64,000 nt of DNA from NCBI GenBank assembly GCA_017524665.1, contig JAFXVF010000012.1, positions 1-64,000 of the forward strand, read 5' to 3'. The position numbers and the translations under genes were made by a program. The notes under the pieces are model-generated. The model was not told the origin of the DNA. It did no database searches and saw only the letters and a list, made by a program, of their open reading frames with translations. Position 1 is the stretch's first letter. The number at the start of each line of letters is the position of its first letter. Below, one piece after another: positions 51,316 to 59,815 of this stretch. Source of the DNA: Clostridia bacterium (GTDB lineage Bacteria > Bacillota > Clostridia > TANB77 > CAG-508).

Positions 51316-51621
51316 ATGAGACCTACACCGTATAGCGTCGTTGATCAACTCCTCTGCATCGCTGAAGAAGGCCAAACCGTGGCTAAACTTGCGTTGTGCG
51401 AGGATGAAATCAACGACCTTCGGAAACGAGGCTTCACTGTAACAGAGCTTGCTCAGAAAGCCCAATCTCGGGGAAAAAGCAAGTGGTGTTGCCTCATCTT
51501 CTGGAGGAAACCAACAAGAGAAGAAGGCAAGCATGACTGTCTCATCTCCTGGAAAGAACCAACTATGAAAGTTTGCACCGCTGCAAACTTGTTGCGCATC
51601 GCAATGAATCCCCCGTTCTGA
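51316..51621 (+). CDS. Cassette protein with internal duplication, unknown function
   Basis: 101 residues, SD AAAGGAGGAATCATC before ATG 51316. The N-terminal part is helical (SVVDQLLCIAEEGQTVAKLA) and resembles a small helix-turn-helix (DEINDLRKRGFTVTELAQKA). The rest carries a tandem duplication: CLIFWRKPTREEG and CLISWKEPTMKVC, visible also in the DNA. Two in-frame CGG codons (36 and 52) are read as Arg; a shift at the first would stop after a few codons. GC rich, own promoter and terminator. Function unknown; the HTH idea is weak. Confidence 0.6.
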   Translation: MRPTPYSVVDQLLCIAEEGQTVAKLALCEDEINDLRKRGFTVTELAQKAQSRGKSKWCCLIFWRKPTREEGKHDCLISWKEPTMKVCTAANLLRIAMNPPF

Positions 51622-51631
51622 TGAGCAAAGA

Positions 51632-51664
51632 GACTCCCCATCGACTGGGGAGTCCCTGTTTTTT
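51632..51664 (+). terminator. Terminator of cassette 51316
   Basis: GACTCCCCA pairs with TGGGGAGTC around TCGAC, followed by CCTGTTTTTT. Confidence 0.92.
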
Positions 51665-51675
51665 ATGATGTTTTG

Positions 51676-51789
51676 TTAAAAAAACAAATTCTTTATAATC
51701 AGTCCAATTACTGTAAATAGCATTAGTCCGATTAATTCCAGTATTCCAATTATTCTTTTTTTCTTATCATCTACATCTTTTTCTTCCAT
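51676..51789 (-). CDS. Tiny membrane protein
   Basis: 37 residues from ATG 51789 with SD AAAAGGTGATACAA. A charged start MEEKDVDDKKKR is followed by one transmembrane helix (IIGILELIGLMLFTVIGLII). It lies 18 nt after the LamG prepilin gene and is likely translated from the same mRNA. Function unknown. Confidence 0.65.
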   Translation of the reverse strand: MEEKDVDDKKKRIIGILELIGLMLFTVIGLIIKNLFF

Positions 51790-51807
51790 TTGTATCACCT
51801 TTTTTAT

Positions 51808-52992
51808 TTATTGATCTACTATTCCATATTTTTCTTTATCTATTAAGAAATTATGCATTATCTCTTCTTCTGACAAAACTCGGTTATACACTCTCATGCT
51901 ATTTACTTTTTCTTTAACCGGCCATGTTGTATATCCATACCATCTTCCTATTTCAATATTAATTGCTGTAAATGTAATACTTTGATAAGCTCCTCCATGT
52001 TGATCTATTATTTCTCCATTTTGGTATACTATCAGTCTTGAATCACTTTTCGTGATTGTAAATGTTGTACTTGTGTCGTCTTTTACCTCTATAGCAAAAC
52101 CTCTTTGTCCTTCATTATAGTAGTCACTGTTTGGTCGAAACCATCTTGCTTGGTATTGAAGAGCACTTCCAATTTTTTCAGCATAAATCTGCAAACTGCA
52201 ATCAGAAACATTGTGATTCCATTGGTTAATCATGAATAAACTACCATATTGTGATGAATTTGTTACATCAACGCTTTTAACTACAAATTCTACTGTAAAA
52301 TTATCGCAGCCTGCTGTACTGCCATTAATATAGTCATTTACTCCATCTAATGCAATATAGTCTTCTCCCCACCCACTTGTAGCGGTAAAGTCAACATTAT
52401 GTAAAACCCCATCATTGTGATTTGGGCTTAAGTCTCTCCATGTTGTAGTTGTATTACTATGTCCATCTCCTGTATTATTAATTGCATCATAGTGTAATTG
52501 TAAGCCATCTTGCACATATTTTTCTGGAGATACTTGCATATAATTTTCTTCTATGTTTGTATTTACAACTTTAGTATTATTCAGTACATATTCTATTGTC
52601 TTTGCAAAGTCTTCCATTTCAAATAAAACTGCTAAAATTTCCTTTTCCTCTTGCATGACCTTTTTAAATTGACAATTTGTAATTCCCGTACATATCTTTA
52701 CTCTATCTTTATATATTCCCCCATCTTGGAATGTAAAAGAACTTCCAGATGTAAATACTATTCTTTTTCCGTCTTCTTGTATGTATGAAATTTCATTGCC
52801 TGCTTTTTTAGTTTCATTAACCATTTCTAGGTTAAACTTATTAAATTCACCTAAACTAGTGGCTGTATCACTTATATTTTCTGTGTTTGCATAGAAAAAA
52901 GCAGTAATAGTAGTAATAGTTCCGGCAACAATGACTAATGCAACAACATAAACAATAACGCTTAGTAATGTAATACCTTTTTGAGATTTCAT
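51808..52992 (-). CDS. Prepilin with LamG/concanavalin-like domain
   Basis: 394 residues. Prepilin leader MKSQKG then ITLLSVIVYVVALVIVAGTI, a hydrophobic helix cut by PilD after Gly. The C-terminal half (about 185-385) is a LamG/concanavalin-type sandwich (LHYDAINNTGDGHSNTTTTW; IALDGVNDYINGS; VYNRVLSEEEIMHNF), a fold that often binds sugars. It probably decorates the type IV pilus as an adhesin, although the pilus cluster is 9 kb away. No SD stronger than GAGGTAAAATT. Confidence 0.85.
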   Translation of the reverse strand: MKSQKGITLLSVIVYVVALVIVAGTITTITAFFYANTENISDTATSLGEFNKFNLEMVNETKKAGNEISYIQEDGKRIVFTSGSSFTFQDGGIYKDRVKICTGITNCQFKKVMQEEKEILAVLFEMEDFAKTIEYVLNNTKVVNTNIEENYMQVSPEKYVQDGLQLHYDAINNTGDGHSNTTTTWRDLSPNHNDGVLHNVDFTATSGWGEDYIALDGVNDYINGSTAGCDNFTVEFVVKSVDVTNSSQYGSLFMINQWNHNVSDCSLQIYAEKIGSALQYQARWFRPNSDYYNEGQRGFAIEVKDDTSTTFTITKSDSRLIVYQNGEIIDQHGGAYQSITFTAINIEIGRWYGYTTWPVKEKVNSMRVYNRVLSEEEIMHNFLIDKEKYGIVDQ

Positions 52993-53009
52993 AATTTTAC
53001 CTCATTTCT

Positions 53010-54764
53010 TTAGTTTTTTGGTAGTTCAACTCTTATGTGTACATCTTCTAATTGCTTATCAGCTACAACAGATGGTGCATTCATCATTAAGTCTCTTGCT
53101 TTTTTATTTTTTGGAAATGCTATTACTTCTCTTATATTTTCTTCACCAGCTATTAGCATTACCATTCTGTCAACTCCAGGAGCAGCTCCAGCATGTGGTG
53201 GTGTTCCATAAGAGAATGCATTATATAATGCTCCAAATCTCTTTTTAACATCTTCTTCACTGTATCCTGCTATCTCAAATGCTTTTATCATCACATCTTG
53301 GTCATGATTTCTTACTGCACCTGAGGCTAATTCATAACCATTGCATACCATATCATATTGGTATGCTAAAATTTCCAAAGGATCTTTTGTAAGTAATGCT
53401 TCCATTCCGCCTTGTGGCATTGAAAATGGATTGTGATTGAAATCTATTGTTCCTTCATCAGATAATTCGTACATTGGGAAATCAACAATAAAGCAGAATT
53501 TATAAACATCTTTTTCTATTAAGTCTAAGCTCTTTCCGAGCTCAATTCTAAGTCCTCCAGCAATTTTACATGAAGCTTCTTTTTCATCTGCTATAAAGCA
53601 AATAGCATCTCCTGTGTTTGCTTTAGTAATTTCTAATAATTTTGCTTTTGCTTTTTCATCTATAAACTTCGCAATTGATCCTGTTAGTTCTTCTTCTATT
53701 TTTACCCAAGCTAAGCCTTTTGCTCCTAGCTCTTCTTTTGCAAATTCTCCTAATCTATCATAGAATTTTCTACCCTGTTCTGCCCCTTTAGGTATTGCTA
53801 TTGCTCTAACAGTTTTTCCTTTAAATGCTTGAAAATCGAGGTTTTCAAAAACTTCTGTTACATTTGTTATAATTAATGGATTTCTTAAATCTGGTTTATC
53901 ACTACCATATGTCTCCATTGCAGTTCTATATGGAATTCTTACCACATCTTCTAATACTTTGCCTTTTGCATGTGCCTTAAATGTGTTAAGAACTACTTTT
54001 TTAAGAATTTCAAGTACATCTTCTTGAGTTGCAAAACTCATTTCAAAGTCTAATTGGTAAAACTCTCCTGGGCTTCTATCAGCTCTTGGATCCTCATCTC
54101 TAAAACATGGAGCAATTTGGAAATACTTGTTAAATCCCGAAACCATTAAAAGTTGTTTAAATTGCTGAGGAGCCTGTGGTAATGCATAAAATTCACCTGG
54201 GTGCAATCTACTTGGTACTAAAAAGTCCCTAGCTCCTTCTGGAGATGAATTTGCTAATATTGGTGTTTGAATCTCAGTAAAATCTAATTTTACCATTTCA
54301 CTTCTTAGTGTTTGTAAGATTCTTGATCTAAGCAAAAGATTGTTATGTATTTTTTCGTTTCTTAAATCTAAAAATCTATACTCTAGTCTTAAATCTTCTC
54401 TTACTTCTGTTTGCTCACTACTGTTTATTTCGAATGGTAACACGTTTTTGCATTTACCTAAAACATCAATTTTACTTGCAATTATTTCTATGTCTCCCGT
54501 TTTTATTTTATCGTTTTTGCTTTGTCTTTCTACTACTTTTCCATCAACTCTAATTGTACATTCAGTTGTTAAATTCTTAGCCATTTCTTGCAAGTCTTCT
54601 TGTTCAGAAATAACTATTTGCGTAATACCAAATTCGTCACGTAAATCAATAAATTTCATTCCTCCCAAGTTACGGATTTTTTGAATCCATCCTGAAAGTC
54701 TAACAGTTTCTCCAATATTGCTTTTTGTAAGCTCTCCGCAATTATGTGTTCTATACTCGTGCAT
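53010..54764 (-). CDS. aspS: Aspartyl-tRNA synthetase
   Basis: A 584-residue bacterial-type class II synthetase. The N-terminal OB fold binds the anticodon (RLSGWIQKIRNLGGMKFIDL), then ASNSSPEGARDF-like LANSSPEGARDFLVPSR, motif 2 FRDEDPRADRSPGEFYQLD, a bacterial insert (GAD) domain and motif 3 GAAPGVDRMVMLIAGEENIR. Charges tRNA-Asp (and possibly tRNA-Asn if AsnS is missing). Follows proS by 18 nt. Confidence 0.97.
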   Translation of the reverse strand: MHEYRTHNCGELTKSNIGETVRLSGWIQKIRNLGGMKFIDLRDEFGITQIVISEQEDLQEMAKNLTTECTIRVDGKVVERQSKNDKIKTGDIEIIASKIDVLGKCKNVLPFEINSSEQTEVREDLRLEYRFLDLRNEKIHNNLLLRSRILQTLRSEMVKLDFTEIQTPILANSSPEGARDFLVPSRLHPGEFYALPQAPQQFKQLLMVSGFNKYFQIAPCFRDEDPRADRSPGEFYQLDFEMSFATQEDVLEILKKVVLNTFKAHAKGKVLEDVVRIPYRTAMETYGSDKPDLRNPLIITNVTEVFENLDFQAFKGKTVRAIAIPKGAEQGRKFYDRLGEFAKEELGAKGLAWVKIEEELTGSIAKFIDEKAKAKLLEITKANTGDAICFIADEKEASCKIAGGLRIELGKSLDLIEKDVYKFCFIVDFPMYELSDEGTIDFNHNPFSMPQGGMEALLTKDPLEILAYQYDMVCNGYELASGAVRNHDQDVMIKAFEIAGYSEEDVKKRFGALYNAFSYGTPPHAGAAPGVDRMVMLIAGEENIREVIAFPKNKKARDLMMNAPSVVADKQLEDVHIRVELPKN

Positions 54765-54782
54765 TTTTATTCCCCCAATTTA

Positions 54783-56222
54783 TTAATATTGTCTTCCCCA
54801 AACTACCATGTGTTTTGCTTCTTTTCCACAAACAACACATTTGTCAGAAATATTTTCTTGTTCAAATGGTATGCATCTTGAATGTGCTCCTGTAAGCTCT
54901 TTAATTTTGTTCTCGCATTCTTCATCTCCGCACCACATTGTTTTAATGTATCCTTGTTTTTCATTTATTATTCTTTCGAATTCTTCCATGTCTTTTGCAA
55001 TACTTGTTCTTTCTTCATTTCTCTTTTTGCATTCATTGAACATATTTTTTTGAATTTCTTCAAGTAATTCTCCAAGTGTATTATTTAATTTGTCTAATTC
55101 AACTGTTATCTTTTCTGCAGTGTCACGTCTTACAAGTACTGCTACTCCGTTTTCTATATCTCTTGGTCCAATTTCAATTCTAACTGGTACTCCTCTCATT
55201 TCCCAGTCATTAAATTTATATCCATTTGAGTAATTATCTCTGTCATCTAGTTCTACTCTATAGTTGTCTTTTAAAGTGTCATATATTTCGTTTGCTTTTT
55301 CTAGTACACCCTCTTTATGAAGTGCTACTGGAACAATTACAGCTTGTATTGGTGCTACTCTTGGTGGTAACTTTAATCCACGGTTGTCCCCATGTGCCAT
55401 AATAACTGCTCCAATTAATCTTGTACTAATACCCCATGATGTTTGGTATGCATATTCTTCTTTTCCATCTTTGTTTTGGAATTTAATGTCAAATGGTTTT
55501 GTAAAGTTTTGTCCAAAATAATGTGAAGTTCCTGCTTGTAAAGCTCTTCCATCATGCATTAATGTTTCAACTGTGTATGTAGCTTCAGCTCCAGCAAATT
55601 GCTCTTTTGGAGTTTTTCTTCCTTTTAATACTGGAATTGCAAGAAGTTCTTCAATAACCTCTTGGTATATATCTAGCATCTGCATTGTTCTTTCTTCTGC
55701 TTCTTTGCTTGTTGCATGTATTGTGTGCCCTTCTTGCCATAAGAACTCTCTTGATCTTAAGAATGGTCTTGTTTCTTTCTCCCAACGTAACACATTGCAC
55801 CATTGGTTATATACTAATGGTAAGTCTCTCCATGATTTTAACCACTTTGAATAAAGAGTTGAAAACATGGTTTCTGAAGTAGGTCTAATACAAAGTCTTT
55901 CTTCTAAGTCTTCTCCACCTCCAATGGTTACCCATGCAACTTCAGGAGCAAATCCTTCTACGTGGTCTTTTTCCTTTTGAAGTAATCCCTCTGGAATTAA
56001 TACAGGCATGTAAACATTTTTAACTCCAACTTTTTTGAATTTCTCGTCAGCGTATTTTTGTATGTTTTCCCAAATTGCATAGCCATATGGTTTTATTGCT
56101 ATGCATCCTTTTGTATCTGTATAGTCTGCTAAATCTGCTTTTAATACTATATCTGTATACCATTTAGCAAAGTCTTCTTCTATATTAGTTATATCTTTTA
56201 CAAATTCTTTATTGTCACTCAT
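54783..56222 (-). CDS. proS: Prolyl-tRNA synthetase, eukaryote/archaeal-like short form
   Basis: A 479-residue ProRS without the bacterial editing insertion. Class II motifs: [20 protein letters not shown], motif 2 [30 protein letters not shown] and motif 3 [11 protein letters not shown] region. The C-terminal zinc-type domain has [26 protein letters not shown] and [18 protein letters not shown], typical of the ProRS3/Thermoplasma type found in Clostridia. Stop overlaps with scpB by 4 nt in reverse order (scpB upstream). Confidence 0.96.
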   Translation of the reverse strand: MSDNKEFVKDITNIEEDFAKWYTDIVLKADLADYTDTKGCIAIKPYGYAIWENIQKYADEKFKKVGVKNVYMPVLIPEGLLQKEKDHVEGFAPEVAWVTIGGGEDLEERLCIRPTSETMFSTLYSKWLKSWRDLPLVYNQWCNVLRWEKETRPFLRSREFLWQEGHTIHATSKEAEERTMQMLDIYQEVIEELLAIPVLKGRKTPKEQFAGAEATYTVETLMHDGRALQAGTSHYFGQNFTKPFDIKFQNKDGKEEYAYQTSWGISTRLIGAVIMAHGDNRGLKLPPRVAPIQAVIVPVALHKEGVLEKANEIYDTLKDNYRVELDDRDNYSNGYKFNDWEMRGVPVRIEIGPRDIENGVAVLVRRDTAEKITVELDKLNNTLGELLEEIQKNMFNECKKRNEERTSIAKDMEEFERIINEKQGYIKTMWCGDEECENKIKELTGAHSRCIPFEQENISDKCVVCGKEAKHMVVWGRQY

Positions 56223-56842
56223 AGTGTATTATCTCCTTCTACATTGTTTTCAGCTTCATTTGCTGTATTGTTTGTTTCTTCATTATTATCTACTAAATCG
56301 TCTATAACGATTTGCTCATTTTCATCTATTTTATATCTTGGGAGTTCGGGTAGCTCGTCTAAAGATGATATTCCAAACATTTTTAAAAACTCATTTGTAG
56401 TTTTATATGATCTCGGTTTCCCTGGTAAATCTAGTTTTTCTCCTTCTTCTATTAGTCCATATTCTAGGAGCTTATAAATTGAAGAATCAGATGCAACTCC
56501 ACGTATAGTTTCAATTTCTGCTCTTGTGATTTTAGGATTGTATGCAATTATAGAAAGTGTTTCCATTGCAGCAGCAGACAAACTTGGCTTTGTTCTGTTG
56601 TCAAATATAGGATATAGATAATCGTAATAGTCTTTTTTAGTTATCATTTGATAACCTTCTCCTACTTTAATAATCTCAAAGCCTCTATTTTGTACTTCAT
56701 ATTCTGCCTTAAGAGCTTCAATTATTGCTTGAATATCTTTTGCTTCTATATCTAATATTGATACAATTTCTGATATTTTAACTTCTCTGCCACTTGCAAA
56801 CAAGATAGCTTCTATTATTGCTTTTTTGTTTTCGTTTTCCAT
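56219..56842 (-). CDS. scpB: Segregation and condensation protein B
   Basis: A 207-residue ScpB, which with ScpA and SMC compacts the chromosome. Two winged-helix domains: [20 protein letters not shown] and [20 protein letters not shown], then [20 protein letters not shown] and [20 protein letters not shown]. The acidic Asn/Glu-rich tail is variable. Overlaps proS start. scpA is not in the window, so it is unlinked or further upstream. Confidence 0.95.
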   Translation of the reverse strand: MENENKKAIIEAILFASGREVKISEIVSILDIEAKDIQAIIEALKAEYEVQNRGFEIIKVGEGYQMITKKDYYDYLYPIFDNRTKPSLSAAAMETLSIIAYNPKITRAEIETIRGVASDSSIYKLLEYGLIEEGEKLDLPGKPRSYKTTNEFLKMFGISSLDELPELPRYKIDENEQIVIDDLVDNNEETNNTANEAENNVEGDNTL

Positions 56843-56967
56843 AACTCAAAAATCTCCCATTTTTTCTATGTAATATTATGCCATTTATTTTGCAAAGTGT
56901 CAAGAATTCCCTTGTTTTTTCCGTAATTATATGTTATTATAATTTTAGTATTGGGGGGGACAAAAAA

Positions 56968-57231
56968 ATGAATGATGAAGAAAGAAAAGAATTCGAAGTA
57001 GTACCAGGCGATGGCACTGAAATTGATATATCTCCTGTTACAGAGCATTTAGTTTCAATGAAGCCTAAGTCTAAAGAAGAAGATGACAGAGGAACTATTG
57101 TTATTCCAGAAGTAAAACCTGCAATTGAATATAATACTCCAGAAGAGCAAAAGGTTGAAGAGCAGAATGTAGAAAATAGTGATATAGAAGCTCAGGATAC
57201 AGATTCTTCAGAATCCGAAAACAAGGATTAA
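56968..57231 (+). CDS. Acidic hypothetical protein
   Basis: 87 residues from ATG 56968 (SD GGGGGGGACAAAAAA). Strongly acidic, low complexity: EERKEFEVVPGDGTEIDISP, VTEHLVSMKPKSKEEDDRGT, then a Glu/Asp/Ser tail. Probably disordered and cytoplasmic. A TTGTTT...TATTAT pair with 17 bp spacing upstream could be its promoter. Not recognised. Confidence 0.65.
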   Translation: MNDEERKEFEVVPGDGTEIDISPVTEHLVSMKPKSKEEDDRGTIVIPEVKPAIEYNTPEEQKVEEQNVENSDIEAQDTDSSESENKD

Positions 57232-57348
57232 CATAATTTTTGCTTTGAAAAGCTTGATTTTTTGGCTTTTTTCTGGTAAAATATATATAGTGTTGTATTA
57301 TTATTTAAAGAGGTGAAAAAATTATCATTTTAAAATGGTAATTATGAT

Positions 57349-57609
57349 ATGAGTTTTATTAGTGATTTTTTTAAAGGGTTATTAACTCGTTCAGAAGACT
57401 TTGAAGATGTTGATATTAGTGATATTGAAGTGCCTTCTGGAGTTAAGAAATTAGAAGATAGTCTTAGTGATAATGGAGGTTCAAAAAAATCTGGCAAAGG
57501 CAGTGGCGGTTCCAATGTTGTTGAACGTGCTGAAGTTGGCAATCTAGAAAAGCCAAAAGAAGGAGAACATTCAAAAGAATCTGAAGAAAGAGATGAAATG
57601 GAAAGATAA
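57349..57609 (+). CDS. Hypothetical acidic protein
   Basis: 86 residues: FISDFFKGLLTRSEDFEDVD, IEVPSGVKKLEDSL, a Gly/Ser/Lys stretch (GGSKKSGKGSGGSN) and a Glu/Lys tail. The N-terminus resembles the start of SepF-like proteins (ffkgllg..ed), but the rest lacks the SepF domain. Start uncertain: GAGGTGAAAAA lies about 28 nt upstream, so the true start could differ. It precedes the tRNA-Met gene. Confidence 0.55.
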   Translation: MSFISDFFKGLLTRSEDFEDVDISDIEVPSGVKKLEDSLSDNGGSKKSGKGSGGSNVVERAEVGNLEKPKEGEHSKESEERDEMER

Positions 57610-57663
57610 AATATATGCAGGTAAAACATTACCTGCATATATTTAAATTTTTTTTTATTTTTG

Positions 57664-57692
57664 TTGACAAAACATCCAAAAGCTAATATAAT
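57664..57692 (+). promoter_or_regulatory. Sigma-A promoter of tRNA-Met
   Basis: Perfect TTGACA at 57664-57669 and TATAAT at 57687-57692, spacing 17 bp, 16 nt before the tRNA. Confidence 0.9.
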
Positions 57693-57708
57693 AATACATG
57701 TCTTTTAT

Positions 57709-57785
57709 GGCGAAGTAGCTCAGTTGGCTAGAGCATTCGGTTCATACCCGACAGGTCATGTGTTCGAATCACATCTTCGCTACCA
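57709..57785 (+). tRNA. tRNA-Met (anticodon CAT)
   Basis: A complete cloverleaf with encoded CCA. Acceptor stem GGCGAAG/CTTCGCT (first pair G-U), D arm GCTCAGTTGGCTAGAGC, anticodon loop TTCATAC, T arm ATGTGTTCGAATCACAT. The paired G1-U72 end rather than an unpaired 1-72 points to the elongator form. The top pair of the anticodon stem (T-C) is a mismatch. Confidence 0.95.
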
Positions 57786-57789
57786 AAAA

Positions 57790-57819
57790 ACTCCTCCGGA
57801 AATTCCGGAGGAGTTTTTT
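57790..57819. terminator. Terminator between tRNA-Met and sigA
   Basis: ACTCCTCCGGAA pairs with TTCCGGAGGAGT around A/T, flanked by A and T runs, so it serves both the tRNA and the convergent sigA gene. Confidence 0.93.
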
Positions 57820-57826
57820 ATTATCT

Positions 57827-59800
57827 TTAATTCATATAATCTCTTAGTTTTTTGCTTCTGCTAGGGTGTCTTAATTTACGCAATGCTTTTGCTTCAATTT
57901 GTCTAATTCTTTCTCTTGTTACCATGAATTCTCGTCCAACTTCTTCTAGTGTACGGGCTTTTCCATCCTCTAATCCAAATCTTAATTTTAGTACTTTTGC
58001 CTCCCTTGGAGTTAAGGTGTTCATTACCTCTTCTAATTGCTCTTTTAACATTGTATATGCTGCTGAATCTTGTGGTGCTGGACTATCTTCGTCTTTTATG
58101 AAATCGCCTAAGTGACTATCGTCCTCTTCTCCAATTGGTGTTTCAAGAGATACTGGGTCTTGAGCTATTTTTTGTATTTCCATTACTTTTTCAACTGGCA
58201 TTTCTAGCTCAGCTGCTAGTTCTTCTGGCGTTGGCTCTCTTCCCATTTGTTGTAGTAAATGTCTAGATGTTCTTATTAATTTATTAATTGTTTCTACCAT
58301 GTGAACTGGTATACGTATTGTTCTTGCTTGATCTGCTATTGCTCTTGTAATAGCTTGTCTAATCCACCAAGTTGCATATGTGCTGAATTTGAATCCTTTA
58401 GTATAGTCGAATTTCTCTACGGCTTTTATCAATCCCATGTTTCCTTCTTGTATTAAGTCTAAGAATAGCATTCCTCTACCTACATATTTTTTTGCTATAC
58501 TTACTACAAGTCTTAAGTTAGATTCTGCAAGTTTTTGTTTTGCCTCTTCATCTCCATCTAACATTCTTTGAGATAAGTCTAACTCTTCATCATAAGTAAG
58601 TAATGGGATTCTACCTATTTCCCTTAAATACATTCTAACTGGGTCATCAAGATTTATGCCATCAAAGTTTAATACATCTAGGTCTTCTATTCTAATGTCT
58701 TCAACTTCTTCTAGGTCCTCTATGTCTGGTTCTTCTAAGTCATCATCTTTTAATACGTCAACACCAATTTCTTCAAAAGCATCAAAAACCTTATCTATCT
58801 GATCTGGGTTAATATCACCAAGTTCGCTTGCAAGTTCTCCATATGTTATTTTTCCTTTTTCTTTTGCTTTCTTTAAAATGCTTTTTACTTTATCTGCTTC
58901 TGATGTTTGTTCATCAGGTTCATTTTCTTCCTGTTCAGCTTTTGCTTCTTCATTTTTTACTTCTTTAGCCTTATCGTCTTCCTGCTTTATTTCTTCTTTC
59001 TTGTCTGCATTTTTGGTTTCTTTTTTAGCTTGCTCTTTGTCTTCTTTTACTTCTTTTTTGTCTTTTGGAGTAGACTCTTCTTTTTCTTCAGCCTTTGGTT
59101 CTGTTTTCTTCTCTTTCTTTTTTTCTGTCTTTGACTCTGTTTTCTTTTCTTCCTTAACTTCTACCTTCGGTTCTACTGTCTTCTCTTTCTTTTCCTCTAC
59201 TTTTTTCTCTGCTTTCTTTTCTTTCTTTGCTTCTACCTTTGGCTCTGCTTTCTTTTCTTTCTTTGCTTCTACCTTTGGCTCTGCCTTCTTTTCTTTCTTT
59301 ACTTCTGCCTTTGGTTCTGCTTTCTTTTCTTTCTTTGCTTCTGCCTTTGGCTCTGCTTTCTTTTCTTTCTTTGCTTCTGCCTTTGGCTCTGCCTTCTTTT
59401 CTTTCTTTACTTCTGCCTTTGGTTCTGCTTTCTTTTCTTTCTTTGCTTCTGCCTTTGGCTCTGCTTTTTTCTCTTTCTTTGCTTCTGCCTTTGGCTCTGC
59501 TTTTTTCTCTTTCTTTGCTTCTGCCTTTGGTTCTGCTTTCTTTTCTTTCTTTGCTTCTGCCTTCTTTTCCTTCTTTGTTGCAACTTTTGCTTCAACTTTC
59601 TTTTCTTCTTTTTTAGCTTTAACAATATTTTTAGGTTCTTCTTTCTTTGCTTTCTTGTCTTCTTTTTTTACAACAACTTTTTTTATTAATTCTTTTACTG
59701 CTTTTGCTTTTTGTTCAATCTTACTTATCTTCTTTGTTTCTTTTTCTTGGGCAGCTTCTTTTTTACCTTTTAGCTCTTTTACAGGTTTTTCTTTTCCCAC
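57827..59800 (-). CDS. sigA: RNA polymerase primary sigma factor with long Lys/Ala/Glu-rich N-terminal extension
   Basis: About 657 residues. The start is probably GTG 59800, since GGAGGGG lies 8 nt upstream; ATG 59815 is inside that SD. The last about 350 residues are a normal sigma-70: region 1.1 ([20 protein letters not shown]), 1.2 ([20 protein letters not shown]), 2.3-2.4 ([20 protein letters not shown]), 3 ([17 protein letters not shown]) and 4.2 ([20 protein letters not shown]). The first about 300 residues are low complexity, built of [12 protein letters not shown] repeats. Such an extension, longer than the Lys-rich one of some clostridial sigma factors, may bind nucleic acid or be a disordered spacer. 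Confidence 0.93.
   Translation of the reverse strand: MGKEKPVKELKGKKEAAQEKETKKISKIEQKAKAVKELIKKVVVKKEDKKAKKEEPKNIVKAKKEEKKVEAKVATKKEKKAEAKKEKKAEPKAEAKKEKKAEPKAEAKKEKKAEPKAEAKKEKKAEPKAEVKKEKKAEPKAEAKKEKKAEPKAEAKKEKKAEPKAEVKKEKKAEPKVEAKKEKKAEPKVEAKKEKKAEKKVEEKKEKTVEPKVEVKEEKKTESKTEKKKEKKTEPKAEEKEESTPKDKKEVKEDKEQAKKETKNADKKEEIKQEDDKAKEVKNEEAKAEQEENEPDEQTSEADKVKSILKKAKEKGKITYGELASELGDINPDQIDKVFDAFEEIGVDVLKDDDLEEPDIEDLEEVEDIRIEDLDVLNFDGINLDDPVRMYLREIGRIPLLTYDEELDLSQRMLDGDEEAKQKLAESNLRLVVSIAKKYVGRGMLFLDLIQEGNMGLIKAVEKFDYTKGFKFSTYATWWIRQAITRAIADQARTIRIPVHMVETINKLIRTSRHLLQQMGREPTPEELAAELEMPVEKVMEIQKIAQDPVSLETPIGEEDDSHLGDFIKDEDSPAPQDSAAYTMLKEQLEEVMNTLTPREAKVLKLRFGLEDGKARTLEEVGREFMVTRERIRQIEAKALRKLRHPSRSKKLRDYMN
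59215..59580 (-). repeat. 36-nt tandem repeats inside sigA
   Basis: About nine to ten copies of a 36-nt unit encoding [12 protein letters not shown] with A/V exchange. Neighbouring copies are nearly identical in DNA, so number may vary between strains by slippage in units of 12 residues without shifting the frame. Confidence 0.9.
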
Positions 59801-59815
59801 TTTTAACCCCTCCAT

